In this document: positions 27,397 to 35,677 of the stretch, in pieces | Layout: the number at the start of each line of letters is the position of its first letter | Position numbering within the stretch: the stretch's first letter is position 1 | DNA from: Xenophilus sp. Marseille-Q4582 | Lineage (GTDB): Bacteria > Pseudomonadota > Gammaproteobacteria > Burkholderiales > Burkholderiaceae_C | Reading direction: 5' to 3' | Assembly (NCBI RefSeq): GCF_916700565.1 | Contig: NZ_CAKAKO010000001.1 | Coordinates: 930,001 to 994,000, forward strand | Length of the DNA: 64,000 nt | Notes under the pieces: generated by a model | Told to the model about the DNA's origin: nothing | The model's database searches: none | Seen by the model: only the letters and a program-made list of their open reading frames with translations | Position numbers and translations under genes: made by a program

Positions 27397-28412
27397 GCGG
27401 CGGGCCGATCACGCGTTCGCTGCCGGCGCGCCGTGTGCTCGTCACGGGCGCCGACGGTTTCCTGGGCCGCAGCCTGGTGGCGCGACTGTCGCAGCAGCAG
27501 GCGCAGGGCGTGCTGGACGCGGTGGTGGCGGCCGACGTGCGCGAGGTGCCTGCGGACCGCCAATGCCCCGGCGTGGCCTACGCGGTGCAGGACGTGCGCG
27601 ATGCGGGCATCGCGGCGCTGATGCAGCAGCACGCGATCGACACCGTGGTGCACCTGGCTTCCATCGTCACACCGGGCAAGGGTTCCAACCGCGTCTTCGA
27701 GCATTCGGTGGACGTGGGCGGCACGCGCAACGTGCTGGCCGCCTGCGTGGCGCAGGGCGTGCGGCATCTCGTCGTGTCGTCCAGCGGCGCGGCCTACGGC
27801 TACCACGCCAACAACCCCGACTGGATCGACGAGTCGCAGCCGCTGCGCGGCAACGAAGCCTTCGCCTATGCGGACCACAAGCGCCAGGTCGAGGAGCTGC
27901 TGGCGCAGGCGCGCCGCGACCATCCTGAACTGGCGCAGACGGTGCTGCGCATCGGCACCATCCTCGGCGAGCGCGTGCACAACCAGATCACGGCGCTGTT
28001 CGAGAAGCCGCGGCTGATCGCGATCCGTGGCAGCGCCAGCCCTTTCGTCTTCGTGTGGGATGAAGACGTGACCGGTGCCATCGCGCATGCGCTGGCCGGC
28101 GCGCCTGCGGGATGCTTCAACCTCGCCGGCGATGGCGCGCTGGGCATCCGGGAGATCGCACAGCGCCTGGGCAAGGGCTGCATCGAATGGCCGGCGCCGG
28201 TGCTGCGCACGGCCCTGGCCGTGGGCTCGGCGCTGGGCCTGAGCCGCTACGGGCCCGAGCAGCTGGACTTTCTGCGCTACCGGCCCGTGCTGGCCAACCG
28301 GGCGCTGAAGGAGGTCTTCGGCTACCGGCCCGCGAAGACCAGCGCGCAGGCCTTCGAGGCCTTTGTCGCGGCCCGCGCGGCGCAAGACCGGCCCGTCAGC
28401 CGTCGTCGCTGA
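27393..28412 (+). CDS. NAD-dependent epimerase/dehydratase family protein
   Basis: A 339-residue extended SDR with the GxxGxxG motif (VTGADGFLGRSL), the catalytic S (VSSSGAAYG) and a Y/K region changed to YADHK. It could be an epimerase, dehydratase or 3-beta-hydroxysteroid dehydrogenase-like enzyme; the substrate is not evident. ATGA overlap with the BASS gene links it to the operon. Its 3' end overlaps the convergent LysR gene by 17 bases. Confidence 0.85.
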   Translation: MSGGPITRSLPARRVLVTGADGFLGRSLVARLSQQQAQGVLDAVVAADVREVPADRQCPGVAYAVQDVRDAGIAALMQQHAIDTVVHLASIVTPGKGSNRVFEHSVDVGGTRNVLAACVAQGVRHLVVSSSGAAYGYHANNPDWIDESQPLRGNEAFAYADHKRQVEELLAQARRDHPELAQTVLRIGTILGERVHNQITALFEKPRLIAIRGSASPFVFVWDEDVTGAIAHALAGAPAGCFNLAGDGALGIREIAQRLGKGCIEWPAPVLRTALAVGSALGLSRYGPEQLDFLRYRPVLANRALKEVFGYRPAKTSAQAFEAFVAARAAQDRPVSRRR

Positions 28413-29361
28413 ACGCGGGCCCTTGCGCGGTCGGCGCCGCGGCCGCGGTGAGCCGCTGCCACAGCCTTTGCGCATGCGGGGCCAGCTCGCCCGGGCCGCA
28501 CACGCAGACCAGCCGGCGCTGCGCGGCCCAGGCATCGCTGAGCGGCACGCGCGCGATCCGCGTGCTGCGCGCGCAGCGAGCGGCCGCTGCGTGGGGCACC
28601 ACGCCGGCCCCGATGCCCTGCTCGACCAGGCGGCAGATGGCGTCGAAGCTGCGCACGCGCACCCGGTAGTGCACGCGCAGCCCCTGCCGCTGCAGTTGCA
28701 GGCCGATGTACTCCTGCAGCGGATTGCCGGCGGACAGGCCCACCAGCGCCAGCTCGGGCGCGCGCCGGTCGCCGGCCGCGCGGGGCAGCCGTTCGGCCAG
28801 TGCCGCGAGCGAGGCCCGGCGCGTGCCGGCCAGCACATGGCCGCGCGGCAGCACGAGCACCAGCGCATCCGCACGGAAGGGCCGCTGCACCAGGCCGCGC
28901 AGGTCGGCCAGGTCGGAGCAGATGCCGATCTCGCCCAGCCCGGCGCGCACGCCGTCCGCCACGTCGGCGCTGGCGCGCTCCTCCACGTCCACCGACAGCC
29001 GCGGGTGCGCGGCCAGGAAGTCGGCCAGCGGCGCCGGCAGGTGCTCCATGATGGCCGAGGTGTTGCACAGCAGGCGCACATGGCCGCGCAGCCCGGCGCC
29101 GTATTCGCCCAGCTCGCCGTGCAGGCGCTGCATCTGCGCGCCCACCACGCGCGCATGGTGCAGCAGCGTGCGGCCGGCCTCGGTGGGCCGCACACCCTGG
29201 GCATGGCGCTGCAGCAGGTCGCTGCCCAGCGCTTCCTCCATGCCGCGCACGCGCTGGCTGGCCGAGGCCAGCGTCATGTGCATGCGTGCCGCGCCGCCCG
29301 TGATGCTGCCGGCCTCCACCACGTGGATGAACAGGCGCAGATCGGTGAAGTCGAATCGCAT
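28396..29361 (-). CDS. LysR-family transcriptional regulator
   Basis: A 321-residue LTTR: N-terminal winged helix (LRLFIHVVEAGSITGGAARM) and an inducer-binding domain. The ATG at 29361 is chosen; an in-frame TTG at 29370 would add three residues. It is convergent with the SDR-FMO-BASS-epimerase operon and divergent from the Sel1-like/TauE pair, so it could control either; LysR proteins more often control the divergent genes. Confidence 0.88.
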   Translation of the reverse strand: MRFDFTDLRLFIHVVEAGSITGGAARMHMTLASASQRVRGMEEALGSDLLQRHAQGVRPTEAGRTLLHHARVVGAQMQRLHGELGEYGAGLRGHVRLLCNTSAIMEHLPAPLADFLAAHPRLSVDVEERASADVADGVRAGLGEIGICSDLADLRGLVQRPFRADALVLVLPRGHVLAGTRRASLAALAERLPRAAGDRRAPELALVGLSAGNPLQEYIGLQLQRQGLRVHYRVRVRSFDAICRLVEQGIGAGVVPHAAAARCARSTRIARVPLSDAWAAQRRLVCVCGPGELAPHAQRLWQRLTAAAAPTAQGPAFSDDG

Positions 29362-29508
29362 GGCGCGCAAGGTAGCACGCCGGCCTCAGCCGCCGCCTGA
29401 GGCCGGCTGCCGCAGATCCACATTGGCGCGCGGGCCGCGGCGCCGCAGACTGCGGCCGTCGTTCCAGTCCTTGTTCTCCGCCGCTGTTCGCCCGCCAGGA
29501 GTGCCGCC

Positions 29509-29913
29509 ATGCCGCTTTCTTCCGCTTCTTTCCGCCCTTCGGCAGCCGCCGGGCTGCTGTTCACCGGCCTTGCTGCGCTCACCGCCGCCGCCGGCCCGGT
29601 GCACGGCATCGATCCCGCGCTGCCGCTGACGCGCGAACAGGCTTTTTCGCTGGCGCTGGAGGCCGACACGCAGCGCGACCGCGCCGCCGTGCTGCACTGG
29701 CTGCGCCGCGCGGCCCGGGCCGACCTGCTGCCTGCGCAGGAGATGCTCGGCGTCGTTCTGATGCAGGGCCTGCTGCCGGCGGGTGCCGAGGGAGCGCGGG
29801 CGCGCTGCGAGGCCCGCGACTGGTTCCACCGCGCCGCGCAGCAGGGCAGTGCCATCGGGCGCATGCACCGCGATCTCATCAACCGCGCACTGGCCGGGCA
29901 GGTGTGCGGATGA
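29509..29913 (+). CDS. Exported Sel1-repeat-like protein
   Basis: A 134-residue protein with a hydrophobic signal-like N-terminus (to about residue 33) followed by two degenerate Sel1-type helical units (VLHWLRRAARADLLPAQEMLG and RDWFHRAAQQGSAIGRMHRD). Sel1 units mediate protein-protein contacts. It precedes the TauE/SafE permease by 31 bases and is probably co-transcribed with it. No specific function can be given. Confidence 0.65.
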   Translation: MPLSSASFRPSAAAGLLFTGLAALTAAAGPVHGIDPALPLTREQAFSLALEADTQRDRAAVLHWLRRAARADLLPAQEMLGVVLMQGLLPAGAEGARARCEARDWFHRAAQQGSAIGRMHRDLINRALAGQVCG

Positions 29914-29944
29914 GCGTGGCCCGCGGCGAGCAGAAGGTACACGC

Positions 29945-30700
29945 ATGAGCCCGCTCGAGACGCTGCCGGGCGCCGCTTCCGCCGCCGCCGTCTTCCTGCT
30001 GGCCGGCATGGTCAAGGGGGTGATCGGCTTGGGCCTGCCCACCTTCTCGATGGCGCTGCTGGCGCTGTGGATGCCGCCCGCGCAGGCGGCGGCGCTGCTG
30101 GTGGTGCCTTCGCTGGTCACCAATGCGTGGCAGGCCGGGCCGCTGGGGTCGCTCGGCGCGCTGCTGCGCCGGCTGGGCGGCCTGCAGCTGGGCGTGTTCG
30201 CCGGCACCGTGGGCGGGGTGCTGGCCTGGGGCCCGCCGGCGGGCCGGCTGGGCGCGGGCCTGCTGGGCCTGGCACTGATCGCCTACGCGGCCTGGGGCCT
30301 GGCCGGGCGCCGACTGGCCGTGCCGGCCCGGGGCCCGGGCTGGGCGGGCGCGGCGGTGGGGCTGGTCACCGGGCTGCTCACGGCGCTGACGGGGGTGTTC
30401 GTGATTCCGGCCGTGCCCTGGCTGCAGAGCCTGGGCCTGGAGAAGGACGAGCTGGTGCAGGCGATGGGCTTGTGCTTCACCACCTCCACCGTGGCGCTGG
30501 CGCTGGGCCTGGCGGCCGTGGGAAGCTATGCGCCCGCGGGGCTGATGGCCTCGCTGGGCATGCTGCCGGCGGCAGGGCTGGGCATGGTGGCCGGGCAATG
30601 GCTGCGCCGGCGCCTGCCGCTGGCGCTGTTCCGGCGCTGCTTCTTCATCGCGCTGGCCCTGCTGGGGGCGTGGATGGTGAGCCGGGCCGCCATGGCTTGA
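29945..30700 (+). CDS. TauE/SafE-family sulfite exporter / anion permease
   Basis: A 251-residue membrane protein with about eight hydrophobic segments. The N-terminal half has GMVKGVIGLGLPTFSMALLA and the second half repeats the pattern with GLLTALTGVFVIPAVPWLQ, the TauE/SafE inverted repeats. Members export sulfite, sulfoacetate or other organic anions. The start at 29945 gives the canonical first helix. It ends about 40 bases before the large inverted-repeat element. Confidence 0.85.
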   Translation: MSPLETLPGAASAAAVFLLAGMVKGVIGLGLPTFSMALLALWMPPAQAAALLVVPSLVTNAWQAGPLGSLGALLRRLGGLQLGVFAGTVGGVLAWGPPAGRLGAGLLGLALIAYAAWGLAGRRLAVPARGPGWAGAAVGLVTGLLTALTGVFVIPAVPWLQSLGLEKDELVQAMGLCFTTSTVALALGLAAVGSYAPAGLMASLGMLPAAGLGMVAGQWLRRRLPLALFRRCFFIALALLGAWMVSRAAMA

Positions 30701-30738
30701 GGCGCGGCCGGCTGCCCGGCGGCCAGGGATGGACCCCT

Positions 30739-31008
30739 GAGCACGTGTTCAAGGTCTCCCAGGGGCCGCGCAGCCCCCTTGCCGGGGGGGCCTGCAAGGC
30801 GCGCTGCGCCGCTCGTAGTGATCTACGAGCAAGCAGCGCAACGCCGCAGGACGCCCGGCAAGGCGGCTGCCCTGCGGGTTGGAGCGAAATCGGGCGATTT
30901 CTTCGGCCGTTCGCTTGCATGGACACCAGTCCATGCGGCGCGACCGGCCTGCGAACTCATCCCGATTGCGCTCCAACGCGACCCCTGCGAGACCTCGAAC
31001 ACGTGCTC
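30739..31008. repeat. 270-bp nested inverted-repeat element
   Basis: Outer arms of 32 bp (30739-30770 and 30977-31008) match at 29 of 32 positions when inverted. They enclose two separate stem domains. Domain 1 (30775-30866) has imperfect outer arms and a perfect 8-bp hairpin GCTCGTAG-tgat-CTACGAGC at 30811-30830. Domain 2 (30879-30976) has 16-bp arms matching at 15 positions and a perfect hairpin GCATGGAC-acca-GTCCATGC at 30917-30936. The element fills the gap between the permease gene and the convergent deaminase gene and includes the last base pairs of the deaminase stop codon. No coding content is seen. Confidence 0.9.
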
Positions 31009-31513
31009 AAACCTTCCAGGCGCCCACGTGCGACGCGGAGGATTCCTCGATCAGTGCTGGCCCCACGCACTCGATGGGATGCGTGGAGGCCGTGAACACG
31101 TCGCGGCAGGAGAGTTCGGCATCGCGCTGGTCCAGACGCTCGCCGCGGAACCCACGCAGCCGCACGGCGTCGATGCCGTACACCACGCGGCCGATGTTGG
31201 CCCAGAAAATGGCGCCCGCGCACATCACGCAGGGCTCGCCGGACGAGTACAGCGTGGCGCCGGCCAGTTCCTCCCGGCTGAAGCGCGGACTGGCCAGGCG
31301 CACGGCCGAGGTTTCGGCATGGGCCGTGCAGTCACCGGTTTCGCCGTTGGCGTTCCAGGCCTGCGCCATCACGCTGCCGTCGGGTGCGACGATCACGGCC
31401 CCGAAGGGCCGGTTGCCGCGGCTGCGGGCCGTGTCGGCCAGCGCGATGGCCTGGCGCAGGTAGCGGCCGTCGCGTTCGTCGAGCGCGACTTCCTCGGGCA
31501 GGGCGGGGTGCAT
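31007..31513 (-). CDS. Nucleoside/guanine deaminase-like protein
   Basis: A 168-residue zinc deaminase of the cytidine-deaminase superfamily with HAE (TAHAETSAV) and PCxxC (GEPCVMCAGA). The GRPFGAVIV-like stretch (GNRPFGAVIVAPDG) and length fit guanine deaminase-type or TadA-like nucleobase deaminases; a true TadA usually lacks this long C-terminus. AAGGAG precedes the start at 31513. The stop codon lies in the right arm of the inverted-repeat element. It follows the NMT1-type receptor gene by 32 bases. Confidence 0.85.
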   Translation of the reverse strand: MHPALPEEVALDERDGRYLRQAIALADTARSRGNRPFGAVIVAPDGSVMAQAWNANGETGDCTAHAETSAVRLASPRFSREELAGATLYSSGEPCVMCAGAIFWANIGRVVYGIDAVRLRGFRGERLDQRDAELSCRDVFTASTHPIECVGPALIEESSASHVGAWKV

Positions 31514-31545
31514 CGCATCTCCTTCTGAGAGGCGGCCGGCGGCGT

Positions 31546-32580
31546 TCATGCCTGCACCTGCCGTTCGGCCAGTGCGGGCAGGAAGGCCGTGTTGAACAGC
31601 TTCTCGGGGGCAGGCTTGCGAGCCAGCTCGAAGACCGTCGCCACCTCGTCGATCTGCCTTGACAGCACGGCAGGCCGGATGCCGCCCAGTCCCACCTCGC
31701 GCGTTTCGGGGGTGCTCAGGTACTGGCGCGTGATGGCCCAGCGCTGGCGCTCCACGTCGAGCTTGAGGATGGGCTCGCGGGCGCGCATGGCGGCCAGGGC
31801 GGCTTCGGGATCGACCAGTGTTTCGCGCAGCGCGCGGTGGCTGGCGCGCACGAAGGCGCGTGCCGCGTCCGGCTTCTCCTGCAGCAGCCGGCCGCCAAGC
31901 AGGGCATTGCCGTACAGATGCAGGCCGGCCTTCTGGTATTCGAGCACCGACAGTTCCTGCGCCGGCAGGCGCGCGAACAGCGACACGGCCGAATCGTGGA
32001 AGTAGGTGGCAGCGTCCACGTCGCCGCGCACCATGACGTTGTCGCGCGCGCTGAAGTCGGTCGTCACCCATTCGAAGAGGTCGGGGCGGGTCTTGAGCGC
32101 GCGGGCCGCCATGGGCCAGCTGCGGCGCGTGGCTTCCACCGCGGCGGCGGCCACACGCTTGCCTGCGAGGGACTGGAAGTCGCTGCGGATGCCGCGGTCC
32201 TTGCGGCCGATGATGACGAAGGGGGCGCGGTTGTAGTACTGGTAGATGGCCTGCACCGGCGTGTCGGGGTTCTGGGCGTGGAACTCCACCAGCGAACTGA
32301 TGTCGCCCAGCCCCAGGTCGTAGGCACCGCTGGCCACGCGCGTGATGGAAGCGACGGAACCCGAGCCGACGTCGATGCGCACGTCCAGCCCCTCTTCCTT
32401 GTAGTACCCGTTGGCCAGCGCCAGGAAGAAGGGCGCGGTCTGGCTGGTCACGCGGAAGTCGAGCGTGAAGCGCAGGGGCGTGAGCGCCTGGGCGAGCACG
32501 GCGGGGGCGGCCAGGCTGCCGCCGAGGGCAGCCGCCAGGGGCGGGGTCAGGGTGGAGGCGAGGAATCGACGGCGTTGCAT
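31546..32580 (-). CDS. NMT1/SsuA-type ABC substrate-binding protein
   Basis: A 344-residue periplasmic receptor with a signal peptide starting MQRRRFLAST (Tat-like RRRF) and ending near AVLAQ. The mature protein has the NMT1 pattern RFTLDFRVTSQTAPFFLALA and GYYKEEGLDVRIDVGSG. Relatives bind sulfonates, nitrate, or pyrimidine precursors of thiamine. No permease or ATPase gene is next to it, so it is an orphan receptor. The coupled deaminase suggests a nucleobase or pyrimidine ligand; this is inference. Confidence 0.85.
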   Translation of the reverse strand: MQRRRFLASTLTPPLAAALGGSLAAPAVLAQALTPLRFTLDFRVTSQTAPFFLALANGYYKEEGLDVRIDVGSGSVASITRVASGAYDLGLGDISSLVEFHAQNPDTPVQAIYQYYNRAPFVIIGRKDRGIRSDFQSLAGKRVAAAAVEATRRSWPMAARALKTRPDLFEWVTTDFSARDNVMVRGDVDAATYFHDSAVSLFARLPAQELSVLEYQKAGLHLYGNALLGGRLLQEKPDAARAFVRASHRALRETLVDPEAALAAMRAREPILKLDVERQRWAITRQYLSTPETREVGLGGIRPAVLSRQIDEVATVFELARKPAPEKLFNTAFLPALAERQVQA

Positions 32581-32909
32581 GCGCGGAGCTCCGGTTCGTG
32601 GGCCGGCACGCAGCGCGCGCCGGCGGAAGGCCCGGCCATTCGGCGGTGGGCCGTGGGAGCCGGGGAACTGAGCAATTTCCGGGCGGGCCCTCGAAGGCGA
32701 AGGGCTGGCGCTGAACGCTTCTACTCGTGCGGGGAAGCCAGCACGAAGCGTGCCGGCGCGCGCGGGTGGGCTCGCTGCGGCGCGTCTGCATGCAGCGCCT
32801 GAGGGGACGGCGCGCCGGGCTTCGCCGCGTGCGCGGGCGTCCCGCTTTTGGTGCGTGCGCGCGTCGGCGGTGCGCGCAGGCCTCGCGCAGTGCGGAGAGA
32901 GGGCGGGCC
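32581..32909. other. Gene-free region between Nudix and receptor genes
   Basis: About 330 GC-rich bases. Open frames cross it on both strands but look like compositional artefacts (Arg/Ala-rich, no family resemblance). It presumably carries the promoter of the receptor-deaminase pair. I see no hairpin with a T run, no repeat and no RNA gene. Confidence 0.6.
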
Positions 32910-33398
32910 TCAGCCGCCGCGTGCGACCGCGTTGCGCACGATCGCGATGGCCTGCCGGTAGGGCAGGGCAAAACCGTCCAGCGCATCGCCCTGGGCCAGC
33001 CAGCGGAAGGCGAACACCAGGCCGTCTTCCTCGGGGCTGCCGTGGGCCGTGTGCGTGAAGGTCTCGGGCAGCGGGGCACCGTCCCAGCGCATCAGGAACA
33101 GGTGCCACAGCTGCGGATGCGCGTGGCGGTTGCTTTCTTCCCCTGCGGCGCAGTCGCGGTGCAGGGTGCCCAGGCTTTGCAGCGGGCCCTCATAGACCAG
33201 GCCCGACTCTTCCCACAGCTCCCGGCGCACGGCCGCTTCGGGCGATTCGCCGGGCTCGATGGTGCCCTTGGGCAGTTGCAGGCCGCCATCGCCGGGATGG
33301 TCGAAGACCAGCAGCCGGCCGTGCGCATCGACCAGGCAGGCGCAGGCCTTGCCGATGGTCAGGATGGGCGAAGAGTCGCTGCTGCCGCTGTGCTGCAT
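32910..33398 (-). CDS. Nudix hydrolase
   Basis: A 162-residue pyrophosphohydrolase. The Nudix box fits the consensus GX5EX7REUXEEXGU at residues 45-67 (GTIEPGE... RELWEESGL). The substrate (a nucleotide, CoA or sugar diphosphate) cannot be read from the motif. It lies 20 bases after the yqeY start-side gene on the same strand, suggesting co-transcription with yqeY upstream. Confidence 0.88.
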   Translation of the reverse strand: MQHSGSSDSSPILTIGKACACLVDAHGRLLVFDHPGDGGLQLPKGTIEPGESPEAAVRRELWEESGLVYEGPLQSLGTLHRDCAAGEESNRHAHPQLWHLFLMRWDGAPLPETFTHTAHGSPEEDGLVFAFRWLAQGDALDGFALPYRQAIAIVRNAVARGG

Positions 33399-33418
33399 GG
33401 GGCCGCCTGCAGCCGGGC

Positions 33419-33868
33419 TCAGGCGCCCGACAGCGCGGCCTTCACCGCGGCGCTGACCTGGCCCATCTCGGCCTTGCCGGCCAGGCGGGTCTTGACCACG
33501 CCCATGACCTTGCCCATGTCGCCGGGGCCGCTGGCGCCCAGCTCGGCCACGATGGCCTTCACCTCGGCCAGCACCTCGTCGGCGCCCAGGCGCTGTGGCA
33601 GGTAGGCCTGCAGCACCGTGATCTCGGCCGCTTCCTTGTCGGCCAGCTCGGTGCGGCCGGCCTGGTTGAAGGCGGCAATCGAGTCCTTGCGCTGCTTGAT
33701 CATCTTGTCGAGCACGGCCACCACGGCGGCGTCGTCGAGTTCGATGCGCTCGTCCACTTCCTTTTGCTTGATGGCGGCCAGCAGCAGGCGGATGGTGGCC
33801 AGGCGCTCGGCTTCCTTGGCGCGCATGGCGGCCTTCATGTCGTCGCTGATCTGTTGCTTGAGACTCAT
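33419..33868 (-). CDS. yqeY: GatB/YqeY domain protein
   Basis: A 149-residue helical protein of the YqeY family (MSLKQQISDDMKAAMRAKEA... SAAVKAALSGA), related to the C-terminal tRNA-binding domain of GatB. Its exact role is unresolved. In proteobacteria it is regularly found next to rpsU, as here (rpsU is 173 bases upstream on the same strand). Confidence 0.9.
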   Translation of the reverse strand: MSLKQQISDDMKAAMRAKEAERLATIRLLLAAIKQKEVDERIELDDAAVVAVLDKMIKQRKDSIAAFNQAGRTELADKEAAEITVLQAYLPQRLGADEVLAEVKAIVAELGASGPGDMGKVMGVVKTRLAGKAEMGQVSAAVKAALSGA

Positions 33869-33964
33869 GGGCTTTCCTTCATCAAATTAGGGAGACCGAG
33901 GCTTCCCGCTGCACGGGGGGCGATGCCTCTGGGGGGCGTTTTCATCCCGGGGCGGCCCGGCGAT

Positions 33965-34002
33965 GAAAACACAAAAGCCGCGGCAGGTGACCCCGGCGCG
34001 GC
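33965..34002 (-). terminator. Rho-independent terminator after rpsU
   Basis: On the minus strand a GCCGCG/CGCGGC stem with a 14-base loop is followed by TTTTGTGTTTT. An inverted repeat (GTTTTCATC/GATGAAAAC, 33938-33970) overlaps the T run. Confidence 0.72.
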
Positions 34003-34041
34003 TCGTGGCACAGGCTGCAGGCGCAGCCGGTGACTTCGGAA

Positions 34042-34254
34042 TCAGTACAGCTTCTTGGGCAGCTGCATGCTGCGCACGCGCTTGTAGTGGCGCTTGACGG
34101 CCGCAGCCTTCTTGCGCTTGCGCTCGGCCGTGGGCTTTTCGTAGAACTCGCGGGCGCGCAGGTCCGTCAGCAGGCCCAGCTTTTCGATGGTGCGCTTGAA
34201 GCGGCGCAGGGCAACGTCGAAGGGCTCGTTTTCTTTAACGCGGATGGTGGTCAT
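34042..34254 (-). CDS. rpsU: 30S ribosomal protein S21
   Basis: A 70-residue, strongly basic ribosomal protein: [40 protein letters not shown] and the terminal [13 protein letters not shown]21 sits on the 30S platform and helps initiation. The ATG at 34254 is the family start; the frame extends upstream without similarity. Own promoter candidate at about 34365-34391 and terminator at 33965-34002. Confidence 0.97.
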
Positions 34255-34364
34255 TGAGTGAACAGTGGATGAAGGTGGCCCGCGCAAGATCGGCACGCAA
34301 AGCCGGGTTTCCTCAACTGAAAATCTGGATGGCCCGCTGAGGTCAAGGCCGAAGTTAGCCCGCG

Positions 34365-34391
34365 AGTATAACTTTTTTTGCGGCATGTCCA
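34365..34391 (-). promoter_or_regulatory. Candidate sigma70 promoter of rpsU
   Basis: On the minus strand TGGACA and TATACT are separated by 15 bases containing an A7 tract. The -10 element is good and the local AT content stands out, but the spacer is shorter than the usual 17. Confidence 0.45.
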
Positions 34392-34447
34392 GCGCTTTTC
34401 GACAGGGCACCGGGGTGTTCCGCTTGTCTTGGCGCAGCCGCGGCCCG

Positions 34448-35677
34448 TCATGCCGAGGGCCGCAGCGCCTGGGCGCAGGCGTGGGCGCTGGCCCAGGCCC
34501 ACTGGAAGTTGTAGCCGCCCAGCCAGCCGGTCACGTCCACCACCTCGCCAATGAAGTACAGGCCGGGCTGCTTCGATTCCAGCGTCTGCGAGGACAGGTC
34601 GCGCGTGTCCACGCCGCCGGCCGTCACCTCGGCTTTCTTGTAGCCCTCGCTGCCCGAGGGCGTGATCTCCCAGCGCGCGATGCGCTCCGCGAGCCGCGCC
34701 AGCGCCTTGTCGCCGGCTTCGTTGATGGGGCGTTGCAGCGCTTCATCGCTGGCGGCCCAGGCGTCGGCCAGGCGGGTGGGCATCAGCGCCGCCAGCTCGT
34801 TGGCCACGCGCTTGCGCGAATCGCGCTTGGCGGCCTGCAGTGCGCCGGCCACGTCCACGCCGGGCGCCAGGTCGATCTGCAGCGGCGTGCCGGGCGTCCA
34901 GTAGCTGGAGATCTGCAGCACGGCCGGGCCCGACAGGCCGCGGTGCGTGAACAGCAGGTCTTCGGCGAACTCCATCCGCTCTTTCTTGCTGCCCGTCGCC
35001 ATGCGCACCGGCAGGGCCAGGCCGGCCAGCCCGGCATAGGGCGCCCAGGCCTCGCCACCGAAGGTCAGCGGCACCAGCGCCGGGCGGGGCGTGACCACGC
35101 GCAGGCCGAACTGCTCGGCGATGCGGTAGCCGAAGTCGGTGGCGCGCAGCTGCGGAATGGACAGGCCGCCGGTGGCGATGACCAGCTGCGGTGCCTGCAC
35201 CGGGCCGCGCGCGGTGTCGATGCGGTAGCGGCCCGCTTCGTGCACCACGCCCTGCACGCCGCAGGGCTGCCAGCGCGTCACGCCGCCGGCCTCGCACTCG
35301 GCCAGCAGCAGGTCGATGATCTGCTGCGAGGAGTCGTCGCAGAAGAGCTGGCCCTTGTGCTTCTCGTGCCAGCGGATGCCGTGCCTGTCGACCAGCGCGA
35401 TGAACTGCGCGGGCGTGTAGCGGGCCAGGGCCGAGCGGCAGAAATGCGGGTTCTGGCCCACGAAATGGCGCTGCGGCGCGCGCGGGTCGAGGTCGCGGTT
35501 GGTGAAGTTGCAGCGGCCGCCGCCGGCGATGCGCACCTTCTCGGCCACGCGCGGGCTGTGGTCCAGCAGCAGCACGCGCAGGCCGCGCTGCCCGGCCTGC
35601 GCGGCGCAGAACAGGCCGGCCGCGCCGGCGCCGACGATCACCGCGTCGAAGGAAGAATCGTTCACGGTCTCGGTCAA
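34448..35677 (-). CDS. NAD(P)/FAD-dependent oxidoreductase, HI0933/BaiN (YhiN) family
   Basis: A 409-residue flavoprotein: FAD motif [19 protein letters not shown], the family signature [16 protein letters not shown], and the C-terminal [20 protein letters not shown]. The family includes BaiN, a bile-acid delta-dehydrogenase of gut bacteria; the general role is not known. The start is a TTG that overlaps the lipoprotein stop (TTGA) with AGGGAGGG five bases upstream. A GTG four codons later is the alternative. Confidence 0.88.

Noticed and set aside
30701-31006. Small protein gene in the permease-deaminase gap
   Set aside because: Open frames here are products of the inverted repeats and lack ribosome-binding sites or family resemblance.
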